A stretch of DNA of 64,000 nucleotides. Source: Neobacillus soli NBRC 102451 (GTDB taxonomy: Bacteria > Bacillota > Bacilli > Bacillales > Cytobacillaceae). Shown piece after piece: positions 34,417-44,210 of this stretch; position 1 is the first letter of the stretch; every line of letters begins with the position of its first letter. The position numbers were made by a program, and so were the translations under genes. Below the pieces are notes generated by a model. The model was given only the letters and a program-made list of their open reading frames with translations. It did no database searches and had not been told where the DNA came from. The stretch is taken from NCBI RefSeq assembly GCF_001591665.1, contig NZ_BCVI01000052.1:1-64000 (forward strand), written 5' to 3'.

Positions 34417-35211
34417 TTACTTTAACCCTTTAAATCCGTATTTTTCTAAAATTTGCATCGACTTTTTATTTTGAAGATATTCGTAGAAAAGTTGGGCCTC
34501 TTTTAGATGTTTGCTGTTTTTGATCACACCAGCTGGATAAATAATCGGCGCATGGCTATTTTCCGGAACTGTAGCACAAATTTTAACTTTGGTTGAAATT
34601 AACGCATCCGTCTTATAAACAAGTCCCGCGTCAACATTTCCTGTTTCTACATAGGTAAGCACCTGGCGGACATCCTTGGCAAAAACTGTTTTCCCTTCAA
34701 CAGCTTTCCAGACGTTTATCTTTTCTAATGTTTCCTTCGCATACTTACCGGCAGGTACCGATTCAGGAGTACCAATGGAAATTTTCCCGGCCTTTGTTAG
34801 GTCCTCCAACGAGTTTATTCCTTTTTTTGAATCCTTAGGAACGACGAGCACCAGTTCATTGCCAACAAGATTGGTTCCTTGTTTCTTATCGATCAGCCCG
34901 TCTTTGACTAATTGATCAAATTTGTCCTCAGCCGCAGAAAAAAAGAGGTCAACAGGGGCTCCCTGAGAGATTTGTTGTTGCAGCGCCCCAGAAGATCCGT
35001 AGTTATAGGTTATTTTTATGTTCTGATTTTCCTTCTCAAATGATACCTTTATATCATTTAGCGCTTCTTGTAAACTAACAGCAGCCGAAATCGTCAATTC
35101 CACTTGTCTTTCTGAAGCTTTCTGCTTCTGCCCTTTATTTGCAGAACATCCAGATACAACTAGCAACAATAGCATGAACGAGAATAATAACAGCTTTACT
35201 TTTTTCACCAA
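34417..35211 (-). CDS. modA: molybdate ABC transporter substrate-binding lipoprotein
   Basis: 264 residues, lipoprotein signal (LLLLVVSGC). ModA features: ISAAVSLQEALNDIK, TYNYGSSGALQQQISQGAPVDLFFSA, VLTYVETGNVDAGLVYKTDA, PIIYPAGVIK. It binds molybdate or tungstate at the cell surface. No modB or modC is within the window, so the permease and ATPase are elsewhere or lost. A MOSC-domain protein, which belongs to molybdenum-cofactor biology, is encoded 9 kb away. Confidence 0.93.
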   Translation of the reverse strand: MVKKVKLLLFSFMLLLLVVSGCSANKGQKQKASERQVELTISAAVSLQEALNDIKVSFEKENQNIKITYNYGSSGALQQQISQGAPVDLFFSAAEDKFDQLVKDGLIDKKQGTNLVGNELVLVVPKDSKKGINSLEDLTKAGKISIGTPESVPAGKYAKETLEKINVWKAVEGKTVFAKDVRQVLTYVETGNVDAGLVYKTDALISTKVKICATVPENSHAPIIYPAGVIKNSKHLKEAQLFYEYLQNKKSMQILEKYGFKGLK

Positions 35212-35254
35212 TCCTCTTCCCTTCTAACCCCAATGGTTACATTATTCAAAAATA

Positions 35255-36070
35255 CTAGACAATAAATTTAGTAAACCAGGCAATATATTCTGCACCCGGA
35301 ATAAAGAATGCCTGGGCCAGGATGGTTCCTAGTAAACGAGAAATAATCATCATAAGCGATACACCTTTGAGATTGAGGTAACTTCCTTTTTGATTGATTA
35401 CGTCATCCGCTAGAATGGAAATTTTCGGATCAATAAAAATGATTAGTAGAATCGTTGCAATTCCATTGATAAGACCTGACGCCATGATTGCTGTCGATGC
35501 CCGTTCAGGAGCTATTAAAGCAGCATATAAAGCTGACAATACTCCAATAGTATAGATTGCCGTTATAACCATATTAATGACGAACAATCTTAAAGGAAAA
35601 TCTTTCAATCTAATATCCTTTAAGTAGGACAGTCTTGGCAAATGAATATGTTTTACTCCACGTTTTATGTATTCGAGAGTGAAGCCCTTTTTGATTAAAA
35701 CTGGAATAGAGCCTCGTTCCTCAGATAAATGAATAATCGCTCGTGAAAAAATGGCAATAAACGTCGGCAGTAGAAGTATTCCTATGATTGTTCCCAATGT
35801 TGACGAGCCAATAATGACCCTATATTGATTTTCTACAAAATTTAATGTATTTTCTTTTGGAGCATTATCAATTAGACTGCCTGTAAATGGTTGCTGCATC
35901 ATATTCGCCAATCGAGAGACCATAACCATCAAGTTAAATAAAGATAAAGCTGAAGCTAACAATCGTACTCTTGCCCCAGATAATCGGACTGCATAGGCAA
36001 GTGTTTCGATGGAATGGATGATAAAGATAAATAGTGATATAAGTATTAATTTTTCCGTAAATAGTTCCAA
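35255..36070 (-). CDS. amj: Amj-type lipid II flippase
   Basis: 271 residues, polytopic. The sequence FIIHSIETLAYAVRLSGARVRLLASALSLFN and the later KGVSLMMIISRLLGTILAQAFFIPGA are characteristic of the Amj (DUF2837) family, the alternative to MurJ that moves the peptidoglycan precursor lipid II across the membrane. In B. subtilis amj is induced by the envelope-stress sigma M. Single gene, 43 bp upstream of modA. Confidence 0.85.
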   Translation of the reverse strand: MELFTEKLILISLFIFIIHSIETLAYAVRLSGARVRLLASALSLFNLMVMVSRLANMMQQPFTGSLIDNAPKENTLNFVENQYRVIIGSSTLGTIIGILLLPTFIAIFSRAIIHLSEERGSIPVLIKKGFTLEYIKRGVKHIHLPRLSYLKDIRLKDFPLRLFVINMVITAIYTIGVLSALYAALIAPERASTAIMASGLINGIATILLIIFIDPKISILADDVINQKGSYLNLKGVSLMMIISRLLGTILAQAFFIPGAEYIAWFTKFIV

Positions 36071-36212
36071 AATTGGATTCCCACTTAAATATTTTTATTC
36101 CTATATTATCATATATATCTGGTAGTTAAACAACTTCTAAATATTCATGGGAGATTGTTCCTAGGAATAGAGTACAACCATTGCTACTATTGTTTTTTTC
36201 AATAACGGCACA

Positions 36213-36239
36213 CTAAGAAAAGCTGCCTCAATGACAGCT
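36213..36239 (-). terminator. intrinsic terminator after the 76-residue gene
   Basis: AAAGCTG / CAGCTTT stem followed on the minus strand by TCTTAG, about 25 bp past the stop at 36265. T-tract short. Confidence 0.6.
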
Positions 36240-36264
36240 TTGATCTTACACCATCCCCATGGGC

Positions 36265-36495
36265 CTAGATTCTCTTTTTAATATCTTCCCTTATTAAGTC
36301 AATGATATTGTCAGATAAATTTGCTGGAATGGATGCTCCATCCTTAAAAACCCAGGCATTAATGATTTCAAGATCTGCTTTTTTAAACGTAATGCTATAT
36401 TCTTCTTTTTGGTGCGTAAAATCTGCTGTAACGTACTCTTCACTATTAAAATCATCGTCAATAATCATGTTATTTATTTCATATGATGGCTCCAC
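36265..36495 (-). CDS. 76-residue acidic protein, unknown function
   Basis: Starts MEPSYEINNMIIDDDFNSEEY; acidic first half, then alternating strands (YSITFKKADLEIINAWVFKDG) and a C-terminal helix. AGGAGATTAATC precedes the ATG. No membrane helix and no family recognised. Single gene with a terminator. Confidence 0.6.
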   Translation of the reverse strand: MEPSYEINNMIIDDDFNSEEYVTADFTHQKEEYSITFKKADLEIINAWVFKDGASIPANLSDNIIDLIREDIKKRI

Positions 36496-36651
36496 GATTA
36501 ATCTCCTTTTTTATTTCTTTATATCTATAGAGTTAACCTTATATTTTTGTTTATTCACCTTTTCCAACCACCCTGGACATATTGTCAAAAAGAAAAGTTC
36601 GCCTCACTATTTTGAGTAACGAGCCCGTTAGCAGTTATTGTTTTGAAATTC

Positions 36652-37065
36652 CTACTCCTTTGGCATTTTGCTCATATCCATATACAACACATTCCAGCGA
36701 TGGCCATCCAAATCAGTAAAACCACAGCCGTACATCCAACCTTGATTCTCCCCTGGCTCACCAAAGATTGTACCGCCAGCCTCTACCGCCTTCTTTGCCA
36801 TTTCATCTACCTCTTCTCTGCTCTCGGCATCAATGGAGAGCAATACTTCAGTCGCTTGCCTTGTATCGACAATTTCATTTCTCGTAAAATGTTTAAAAGT
36901 GGAATCCGGAAAAAGCATTACGGCAGCATTACTATCTCCAATGATTAATTGTGCTTGATCACTATTGCCATGTTGCGTATTAATTAAAAAGCCAAGCTTG
37001 CTATAAAACTCTTTTGCTTTATTTAAATCTTTTACCGGCAAGTTAATCCAAAACTGTTTTGTCAT
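36652..37065 (-). CDS. VOC (glyoxalase/bleomycin-resistance) family protein
   Basis: 137 residues with two beta-alpha-beta-beta-beta modules. FWINLPVKDLNKAKEFYSKLGF opens the first, and GCGFTDLDGHRWNVLYMDMSKMP is the standard VOC C-terminal metal-ligand strand (Asp, His and downstream Tyr). Similar to the uncharacterised YuaE/PhnB-like group. Substrate unknown. Confidence 0.85.
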   Translation of the reverse strand: MTKQFWINLPVKDLNKAKEFYSKLGFLINTQHGNSDQAQLIIGDSNAAVMLFPDSTFKHFTRNEIVDTRQATEVLLSIDAESREEVDEMAKKAVEAGGTIFGEPGENQGWMYGCGFTDLDGHRWNVLYMDMSKMPKE

Positions 37066-37189
37066 AGTTATTTTCTCCCTTTTTTAATTTATTTGCCCTA
37101 ATCTTTAAACCATTTTCACTTCTTATACCACTAAACTTACCTGTTGGTATGGATACAGAATTTCTGTTACCTTCTCATATGTAAAAAGC

Positions 37190-37687
37190 TTATAAAAGTT
37201 TGGCCATATAGTATTCATCCACAAATTCACCAGCAATATAAAGGGAATGTCTTTTTGTCCCTTCAATCTCGAATCCCATTTTCTTATACAAGGCCACACC
37301 TGCCGTGTTCCGAGTTACTGTCGTTAACTCGAGGCGGCGTATATTTCGTTCAATCGCCCACTCTTTAAGGCTTTCAAATAGTTTAGTTCCGATTTTCTGC
37401 CCTCTGTAATCCTTTAAAATTCCAATCACAATATAGACAGAATGTTGGGTTCTTCTCGCAGTACCGCCTATCGCAAACAGATAGCCTACCAAGTTGTTGT
37501 CCTTTTCAGCAACGAATATAGTAGAGTTCTCACTGTTCTTCATACTCTCTATTCTATTTCTTTGCTGTTCAGCGGTAACTTGTCTTTCGCCCGCCTCCAT
37601 CAGCATAAATTCCGATTCTTTCTCAACTTGTTTAATAAGGTTGACTAGGTCTTCCGCGTCTGAGGCCATTATTTCTCTAATTCCCAA
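37190..37687 (-). CDS. GNAT family N-acetyltransferase
   Basis: 165 residues. Acetyl-CoA loop DYRGQKIGTKLFESL, preceded by HSVYIVIGILK and followed by LELTTVTRNTAGVALYKKMGFEIEGTKRHSLYIAGEFVDEYYMAKLL, the RimI/YhhY-like C-terminus. GGAGG precedes the ATG. Substrate unknown. Confidence 0.9.
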   Translation of the reverse strand: MGIREIMASDAEDLVNLIKQVEKESEFMLMEAGERQVTAEQQRNRIESMKNSENSTIFVAEKDNNLVGYLFAIGGTARRTQHSVYIVIGILKDYRGQKIGTKLFESLKEWAIERNIRRLELTTVTRNTAGVALYKKMGFEIEGTKRHSLYIAGEFVDEYYMAKLL

Positions 37688-37862
37688 AGTGATCTCCTCC
37701 TTTAAAAGTTTACCCTTATGTTTGATTATGTATCATCATTCTCATCCACTGTTTTCTCTTCTATAGCCTGATTTTGGATTTTATATGCATTCCAATTATA
37801 TATTTCAGGTGAATTTCCTATATTGTTTATTAAGCTTTTTCCCGGCAAACTCCACTTTACTA

Positions 37863-38717
37863 CTATTCATATGACCCCTTAACTTCCGGAAGCGATTGAT
37901 AAGTCGAGTTGTTCTTTAGGATATCGAGAATGTCATGAACAAGTTCAATCATTTCTTTTCCATCAGGACTCTTATCACATTCCGACCATTCAAATTGGCG
38001 TTCACCGCTATTGATCCATACGTTCAATTCATAGCTCTTATACGGTTCCTGATTACATTCTTTGTTTAACTTCTTCTCCCCAAGGTAATTGGAGAGAATC
38101 ATAAGTTTATAAATCTTGTTCATTTCCTCTTTTGAAAACTGAAAGTCACTTACGGCAATAGTTTCGCCATTCTGTAGATCCTTGACCAACCTTTGGTCCT
38201 TCGTATCAATTATGTTTTTCATGCCAACACCATATTTCAACTCAAAAGCAAAATAATCCTGTTGATCAACATCGTGGGAAATGGTTAATAACTCCTCGAG
38301 ATTTGGACATTCTATTAAGCTATATTTTGTTTCTGTATTGGATTCATGCTTTTGAATCCCTTTACAAACGTAAGTTATTATTTCACCCTGGCCAAACTTA
38401 TCTTTCGTAGTGTCTACCTTAATCTCTAATTTAGAGCCATTATAATCTAAATCGTGAAAAATAGGATCTCCCTCAATTGTAAATCGAGTCAGTCGAACCT
38501 TATCTTTTTTCCCACTTTGCATATTTTTAACAAAAAGATCTAACCGTTCGATATTTTCGACCATTCCATGCATATCTTTTATTTCGTTATTAGCAGGTCT
38601 ATCGTTTTGTCCGTTATTATGGGGCTGGTTGTCTGAATTAGCACGATCTTCTTGGCATGCTGTAATAAACGCACAAAGCACAGTAATTAAACCAAGCAGG
38701 AATATTCTTTTTATCAT
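37863..38717 (-). CDS. DUF4362 lipoprotein
   Basis: About 284 residues from ATG 38717 (GGAGGAAC upstream). Lipoprotein signal with cysteine in AFITACQ, a low-complexity Asn/Gln linker, then DUF4362 (DMHGMVENIERLDLFVKN, VRLTRFTIEGDPIFHDLDYNG). A second half (about residues 165-284) is beta-rich with two cysteines and unknown. The open frame upstream of 38717 lies inside the next gene. Function unknown. Confidence 0.75.
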   Translation of the reverse strand: MIKRIFLLGLITVLCAFITACQEDRANSDNQPHNNGQNDRPANNEIKDMHGMVENIERLDLFVKNMQSGKKDKVRLTRFTIEGDPIFHDLDYNGSKLEIKVDTTKDKFGQGEIITYVCKGIQKHESNTETKYSLIECPNLEELLTISHDVDQQDYFAFELKYGVGMKNIIDTKDQRLVKDLQNGETIAVSDFQFSKEEMNKIYKLMILSNYLGEKKLNKECNQEPYKSYELNVWINSGERQFEWSECDKSPDGKEMIELVHDILDILKNNSTYQSLPEVKGSYE

Positions 38718-38775
38718 GTTCCTCCACATCCTTTTAAAAGAAGAGACGAAGCAATTCCAAAAAGGTTTCGAAACA

Positions 38776-39447
38776 TCAACCTTTAGTAAACTTAACAATA
38801 AATTCTTGAACGCTTGCCATAACTTCCTTTACAGCATCAATTGATGCTACAATATCACCTTTTATTTCAAGCCCATGATCAGCATTTGGAATCAATACTG
38901 AACTGACAAGTTCATTCTTTTTAAAAGAAGAAATTCGCTCTTCAATAAAATGATGATCTTGGTCACCTATCACACAAAGAGATGGCAGTTCGGTATTTAA
39001 AAGTGTATTAAATACATTATCATCTTTTAAAAGTGGTGTTAACCAGATGCCAAACGCATTGTGGCTGAAATTCTTTTCCGTCCATTCGATTGCCATCGGG
39101 ATTGTTCCAATCGATTTACTTAATAAAATGCACTGTTCATACGTGCTGTCTTTCAGTACTTCGTCGACAACCGCCTTCACATCCTCATACATCCAGCGAT
39201 CTTGTTCGCTTCTTGTTAGCTTTTTAAAGTGTTCATTTTTAGCGAAATCGTAATTAATATGTAGAACATCCACATGATTGTTCAAACACACACCGGTAGC
39301 ATAATGAAAAAGCGGACGCTGGGTGGAATAACCAAGTCCCGGCAGCATGACACAAATGGATTTATTTGGATTCTCGCTACGAATCCACATATAAGGGATG
39401 GTTGAATACTCATTTCTCACCACTTGATTTTCAGTAAATTGATACAT
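38776..39447 (-). CDS. alpha/beta hydrolase
   Basis: About 223 residues. ICVMLPGLGYSTQRPLFHYA is the oxyanion region, LLSKSIGTIPMA the nucleophile elbow (Ser with unusual S-x-S-x-G context), GDQDHHF the acid, and ADHGLEI the catalytic His. ATG 39447 follows GAGGTG and lies 5 bp after the phosphatase stop, so the two genes are one unit. Substrate unknown. Confidence 0.82.
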   Translation of the reverse strand: MYQFTENQVVRNEYSTIPYMWIRSENPNKSICVMLPGLGYSTQRPLFHYATGVCLNNHVDVLHINYDFAKNEHFKKLTRSEQDRWMYEDVKAVVDEVLKDSTYEQCILLSKSIGTIPMAIEWTEKNFSHNAFGIWLTPLLKDDNVFNTLLNTELPSLCVIGDQDHHFIEERISSFKKNELVSSVLIPNADHGLEIKGDIVASIDAVKEVMASVQEFIVKFTKG

Positions 39448-39452
39448 TCCAT

Positions 39453-40280
39453 TCACCTCATTGGTTGATTGCTTAGATAAGTTGCTGGTAGGGGATTGTG
39501 ATAATCCCAGCAAACGATTGTCGCACTATCCCGTCCATTATTTTCATGAACATGCTGTAAAATACGCTCTACACTTGAGTGGACTGGCTGCCCCGAACAT
39601 TCCGTATAAAGGTTGGAAGGTGTTTCATTGTATCTCCCGCCGCATTCTAATACTCCATCTGTCACCAAGACAATCCGATTACGACCAGCCCTCAGTTCTC
39701 GAATTCCCGATGAATAGCACGGAACAGACTGCGCAAACGTATTGACTTGACCAATCCATTCATAAAACTGGCGTTGGTTTAAGGCGTATTGCCCTAGCTT
39801 ATGTAATTCGTCGTGGAAAAGATAGATTAAGCAATCCCCGATTGACAACCACCATAAATAATTTTCTTTTCTTACGGATAGCAGGCAGGCGGTTTCACCC
39901 TGGATTTGTTTACATGAATCAAGAAATGACTGGGACTGAAAAATGGACAGGATATGCTTCTCAAATGATTGAAAGGCGGCTTCTACAGGTTCCTTTAAGC
40001 TTGCAGCTAGTTTGTCCCACTCTTTTTCGATGGTTTTCATCACCAGGTCGACACTTGCGGCACTGTTATGTCCGTCTAAAATCATCGCAAATTCCCAATC
40101 TTTCCCCTTCACCACCATTGCCCCATCTTCATTTTTATGAGCCCCCGCCTGTTGATTGCCGCCATATCTTCCCAAAACCATTTGACCACATGATTCTATG
40201 TTAATTTGGTTAATACAGGGGTCTTCCTGTCCTATCCATTGCAGTTTCCGGAATGAAACACAGTCCCCATATGGCTCCAT
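39453..40280 (-). CDS. PP2C-family protein phosphatase-like protein
   Basis: 275 residues. PP2C metal-binding and core motifs: HKNEDGAMVV, ILDGHNSA (DGHG variant), GETACLLSV, WLSIGDCLIYLF, IVLVTDGVLE and GRDSATIVCWD. The late metal-binding Asp appears as DSATIV. It is shorter than SpoIIE or PrpC-type proteins and lacks a regulatory domain. Likely a Ser/Thr phosphatase with Mn/Mg cofactor; target unknown. Followed by the hydrolase gene. Confidence 0.82.
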   Translation of the reverse strand: MEPYGDCVSFRKLQWIGQEDPCINQINIESCGQMVLGRYGGNQQAGAHKNEDGAMVVKGKDWEFAMILDGHNSAASVDLVMKTIEKEWDKLAASLKEPVEAAFQSFEKHILSIFQSQSFLDSCKQIQGETACLLSVRKENYLWWLSIGDCLIYLFHDELHKLGQYALNQRQFYEWIGQVNTFAQSVPCYSSGIRELRAGRNRIVLVTDGVLECGGRYNETPSNLYTECSGQPVHSSVERILQHVHENNGRDSATIVCWDYHNPLPATYLSNQPMR

Positions 40281-40397
40281 TTTAATTCCCCCTAAAAGTT
40301 TCCCGTTCTAATCTTTTCATACTTTTTTCCAGTATTACTACATAAGTTAAGGCTTGAAACGCAAAGCTAAACGTAAAAAAATAAAGAGGTAATTTAC

Positions 40398-40739
40398 ATG
40401 AGAAAGCTGTTATTAGGTTTTTTTATCATAATTGGGTTTATCTTTGCCAGTGAAAATCCACTGAAATTAATTAACACAGCCATTGCTCAACAGAAACCAA
40501 TTCCCCCGTATGCTAAGTGGGGTACCTTTGCAATGGAGAAAACGCAAGAGGGGTATCCGAATGCTAAAATAATTGATTATCTTCATATCGGGAGAATTCA
40601 TGGTCCTCATTCCACAACCGAAAGATTCAAATTGTGGTTAAAAGATAACACTAGAGAATTTGGTGTCTTCGTAAATATTGAATTTAACAATGAAACAGGA
40701 AAAGTCATTAATGTCACTTTTAAGGAATCTTCCAGATAA
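40398..40739 (+). CDS. DUF3889 secreted protein
   Basis: 113 residues with a signal peptide (KLLLGFFIIIGFIFASE, cleavage near AIA-QQ). The mature part (YAKWGTFAMEKTQEGYPNAKIIDYLHIGR, ERFKLWLKDNTREFGV) matches DUF3889, a small exported domain of Bacillus. Divergent from the phosphatase. Function unknown. Confidence 0.8.
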   Translation: MRKLLLGFFIIIGFIFASENPLKLINTAIAQQKPIPPYAKWGTFAMEKTQEGYPNAKIIDYLHIGRIHGPHSTTERFKLWLKDNTREFGVFVNIEFNNETGKVINVTFKESSR

Positions 40740-40753
40740 TTGTATTTGTTTCC

Positions 40754-41560
40754 CTAATCCAAAAATTTGATTTCGGCAATTTTCCCGCTTTTTAAGAACC
40801 CAATGTTTTGGTACACCTTATTGGAGGCAGGGTTACTGATGTCTGCATACAGCATCGGGATTAATTTTTCTTTTTCTAAAATGGCACAAAGTTCCGCTAC
40901 CAGTGCGCTTGCATATCCTTTTTTTCGCTGATTAATCGGAGTAAACACGGCGTTAATTCGTGCATGTCTTGGGGAACGGTGGGATATATTCGCCATCGAC
41001 ACCGGCTTCCCATCCACCAGCCAAAGATACAAATTGCCCGTATCAATCATTGTATTTGCCTTAGAAAGCTGGGTGCTCGGCTCAACTGGGGTCCCGAATG
41101 CATCTCTAGTGAAACCGGCCAAATAATCGGCAACGGTATCCACATCTTCTCGTGCAGCTTTTTTGAGGTCCCCAGGAACATTGTTAGGCTTAACTACATT
41201 CGGACAATAATAGGATTCCATCGTCATCTCGACAGTATATTTTTTTGAAAAATAATTCGCAAACATCTTTGCAATCTCAGGATCACTCGTTATTCCAGGT
41301 AATGACTCCCTTTTTAATTGATTTACTAATTCTTGAATAATAATAGCTTTCCGTTTCTCACCTGATACCTCTTTTGAAATCCACAACCAGCCGTTATGCC
41401 CAGGCGTATGGGCAAAAATCACTTTTCCATCCGCGGTTTTGAGGCATAAGGCATCGCTGCCCTCGCATATTCGGTGGAAAAGATTATACTGCACTTCATC
41501 AAAAACAAACGAACTTCCTTCAGCCATTGCCTTGTCGTGAGGCAGGAGTTTTGTAAACAT
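40754..41560 (-). CDS. GNAT family N-acetyltransferase, two-domain
   Basis: About 268 residues from ATG 41560, which has AGGAGG 7 nt upstream. The C-terminal GNAT domain shows RINAVFTPINQRKKGYASALVAELC (acetyl-CoA loop QRKKGYA) and NKVYQNIGF. The N-terminal half has the GCN5-related non-catalytic fold seen in FeeM-like two-domain proteins. Substrate unknown. Confidence 0.85.
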   Translation of the reverse strand: MFTKLLPHDKAMAEGSSFVFDEVQYNLFHRICEGSDALCLKTADGKVIFAHTPGHNGWLWISKEVSGEKRKAIIIQELVNQLKRESLPGITSDPEIAKMFANYFSKKYTVEMTMESYYCPNVVKPNNVPGDLKKAAREDVDTVADYLAGFTRDAFGTPVEPSTQLSKANTMIDTGNLYLWLVDGKPVSMANISHRSPRHARINAVFTPINQRKKGYASALVAELCAILEKEKLIPMLYADISNPASNKVYQNIGFLKSGKIAEIKFLD

Positions 41561-41797
41561 ATGATTGCCTCCTAGATTATTTTTTCTATTAAATTCGTCA
41601 AAAGGGATCCACATACCTCCTTAATTTCGGATTATTAGTTCAATGACAATGGATTTCAAGGGTGATTAAAAGTTTGAGATGTTCAAGGATTGTACTATGA
41701 TTAATTTAATTCTATTATTTGAGTTGAGCGATGGTATGGGGCTGTGACCCTTACTCTTACACAATTTAGAGAACAATTTACCAAAGGAGTGGTAGAA

Positions 41798-42988
41798 ATG
41801 GCACGTGTATTATTTATTAATGCTGGATCATTAGGACATATCAATCCAACTATTGGAGTTGTGGAAGAGCTTATTTCACGTGGAGAAGAGGTAGTATACT
41901 TTACTATCGAAGATTTTCGAGAACGGATTGAGAAGACGGGGGCAACTGTAAGAACCATTGATGTTCAAAAATTTTTAAAAGCCTTTATCTCTGGCGGAAG
42001 AAATAATCTCCTTGAAAGAATCAACGGTCTTTTACGTACGGCAGATATCATGATACCCAGCGTTCTGGAACAAATCAAAGGAGAGCATTTTGATTACATC
42101 ATCCATGATTCTATGTTTGGTTGTGGACGTTTACTTGCCCAAATCCTTAAACTTCCGGCAATTAATTCGTGTACTTCTTTTGCGGAGACAAAAGCATCAT
42201 TCGATAAAATGTTGGATCAGCTTTCTGGAAAAATTCCAACCGAAACATTCGATGAATTTCAAAGCCTGACGGTAATGGTGAAGGAAAAATATGGTGTGGA
42301 AATCCGTTCACCATACGAAGTTTTTTGTAACCCTGCACCACTTACAATTGTTTATACAACTAGGGAATTTCAACCTTTTGGAGAAACATTCGACCAAACA
42401 TACAAATTTGTAGGTCCTTCGATCTCATCACGATTAACGCAAGAAAATTTCGACCTTACTGCAATCAAGGGGAAAAGCCTAATTTACATTTCACTGGGTA
42501 CTGTCTTTAACCAAGCAAATGATTTCTATAAACTTTGTTTAAAGGCTTTGGGGAACAGTGATCATACCGTTGTTATGTCTATTGGGGAAAAAGCTCAACT
42601 ATCTGATTTGGGGGAGATTCCAAAAAACTTTATTGTAAAAAATTATGTTCCACAAACTGAGGTGCTAAAATACACGAAGTTGTTTATCACACATAGCGGA
42701 ATGAACAGTACCCATGAAGGTCTCTATTACGGGGTTCCACTAATTGCAATCCCGCAAGGCGCGGATCAGCCGATCATTGCCGGGCAGGTTGCCAATATCG
42801 GAGCAGGTATTAAATTACAAATGCAAAACTTGACTGCAAATCAACTACGTGAAGCCGTTGATCATGTGTTAAACGACCCATCCTTCCATAAAGCTGTTGC
42901 AAATATTAGGGACTCCTTTCAAGAATCGGGTGGGTATCACCAAGCTGTGGATGAGATTTTCAAATTTAAAATTCAATATGATATCTAA
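41798..42988 (+). CDS. MGT-type glycosyltransferase (YjiC-like, GT1)
   Basis: About 396 residues. ATG 41798 follows AAAGGAG. N-terminal acceptor domain (VLFINAGSLGHINPTIGVVEELI), C-terminal donor domain with the GT1 signature ITHSGMNSTHEGLYYGVPLIAIPQGADQP. The YjiC family transfers glucose from UDP-glucose to macrolides and plant polyphenols. The natural substrate is unknown. Single gene. Confidence 0.9.
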   Translation: MARVLFINAGSLGHINPTIGVVEELISRGEEVVYFTIEDFRERIEKTGATVRTIDVQKFLKAFISGGRNNLLERINGLLRTADIMIPSVLEQIKGEHFDYIIHDSMFGCGRLLAQILKLPAINSCTSFAETKASFDKMLDQLSGKIPTETFDEFQSLTVMVKEKYGVEIRSPYEVFCNPAPLTIVYTTREFQPFGETFDQTYKFVGPSISSRLTQENFDLTAIKGKSLIYISLGTVFNQANDFYKLCLKALGNSDHTVVMSIGEKAQLSDLGEIPKNFIVKNYVPQTEVLKYTKLFITHSGMNSTHEGLYYGVPLIAIPQGADQPIIAGQVANIGAGIKLQMQNLTANQLREAVDHVLNDPSFHKAVANIRDSFQESGGYHQAVDEIFKFKIQYDI

Positions 42989-43044
42989 AAATAAAAATTT
43001 CTCAGCCGCCGTTATTGTTGACTTTACCTTAGTAGATACTTGAA

Positions 43045-43317
43045 TTAGTCACTGTTTTTCTTATCAGAATAGGGCATTCTCGTTATGATAATTGGATTAT
43101 CTAGTAGAGCGTTTGGAATTTGTTGTGGTCCCAAGCCACTTGGCATATATTCAACATTTTTAGCTTCAGGCTGGAGCGGGTCATTAACAGAGTTCATGAT
43201 GATGATTTTCTGTTTATATTGTTCACTTTTTGTTGCTTGTCCCGCTTCTGTTTTGTTGCAACCAAATAAAGCGACGCTTACTATCAAAGCTAATAATCCT
43301 AATAGGAAGTTTTTCAT
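43045..43317 (-). CDS. small lipoprotein, unknown function
   Basis: About 90 residues from ATG 43317 (GAGGGG upstream). Lipoprotein signal with cysteine in VALFGCNK. The mature part contains KQKIIIMNSVNDPLQPEAKNVEYMPSGLGPQQIPNA. No family recognised. Confidence 0.6.
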   Translation of the reverse strand: MKNFLLGLLALIVSVALFGCNKTEAGQATKSEQYKQKIIIMNSVNDPLQPEAKNVEYMPSGLGPQQIPNALLDNPIIITRMPYSDKKNSD

Positions 43318-43372
43318 GATCAACACCCCTCTATTACTCATTATATTAAATAGGGGGAAATTTTATCCTTTC

Positions 43373-43405
43373 TAAAAAACAAAAGGAAGCTTAAATCCCC
43401 CTTTA
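43373..43405 (-). terminator. intrinsic terminator after the MOSC gene
   Basis: AAAGG...CCTTTT stem around GGGATTTAAGCTT, followed on the minus strand by TGTTTTTTAG. It lies 8 bp past the stop. Confidence 0.6.
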
Positions 43406-43412
43406 GCATCTT

Positions 43413-44120
43413 TTATTCATTCGGTCCAAAAACTCGTCTTTGAATATCCGGTGTTTCCTTTTTCTCAATCCGCGTTTCCAAAGTGGTTCTCATGCCCGGC
43501 GCCAGCAATTCACATTGTGCCAATTCTCGCATTTCCTCAAAATCCTGTTTCCTAGCATGGATGATTTCATTGCATTTTTGGATTGTCCACTGTGGATACG
43601 GCCGGTCAACTAGCGTAAAGGTATGCCTTTCCTCCACAAATCCTTCTTTTAACACACGAAAATACCAGCCGGTTCTGCCCGTGTTTTGTAATAACAATGC
43701 TAGATTTTTTACCTTAAAACGGCGTGCCGGCTTCCAGCACGGCTGTCTAGGCTGCGATACTTGGACAACGGCCTCGCCAATTTGAAGGGTATCGCCAATC
43801 GAAATCTCTTCTTCACTCACATGTTCCATAACAAAATTCTCACCCATTCCCCCTGTTGATATCTGTGAGAATCCTAGTTCTTTTTGCCAGTATGTATAGT
43901 TTTCAAACGCATAAGCAAAAACAGCCTTTTCAGGACCGCCATGATGTTCCACATCACCTTGCCCGTCGCCCGTTAACCCTGTTTTCCCAACCCAGACAGG
44001 CCCTTGAACCGATTCTTTAAAAATGGCGCTTGTCCATTCCCTGTCCATTGGACGAATTGCCTCATTATTTCCGACCGTTTTTGGCAAACCAACAAAAACC
44101 TTTTTCAATAGAATGTCCAC
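43413..44120 (-). CDS. MOSC domain-containing protein (YiiM-like)
   Basis: About 235 residues. MOSC beta-barrel with GPVWVGKTGLTGDGQGDVEHHGGPEKAVFAY and the cysteine motif QPRQPCWKPARRF, followed by the 3-alpha domain (CNEIIHARKQDFEEMRELAQ). YiiM reduces N-hydroxylated bases using molybdenum cofactor; that activity is likely by family. GTG 44120 is preferred: TTG 44129 sits only 2 nt after AGGAGG. Confidence 0.88.
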   Translation of the reverse strand: MDILLKKVFVGLPKTVGNNEAIRPMDREWTSAIFKESVQGPVWVGKTGLTGDGQGDVEHHGGPEKAVFAYAFENYTYWQKELGFSQISTGGMGENFVMEHVSEEEISIGDTLQIGEAVVQVSQPRQPCWKPARRFKVKNLALLLQNTGRTGWYFRVLKEGFVEERHTFTLVDRPYPQWTIQKCNEIIHARKQDFEEMRELAQCELLAPGMRTTLETRIEKKETPDIQRRVFGPNE

Positions 44121-44210
44121 TTTTTCCAATTCCTCCTGTAACCTTCCTCTTACTCATCCTATTTAAATTCGGCAAGAAAGTAAACACTCCTTCAATACCG
44201 CTAGAATTAT

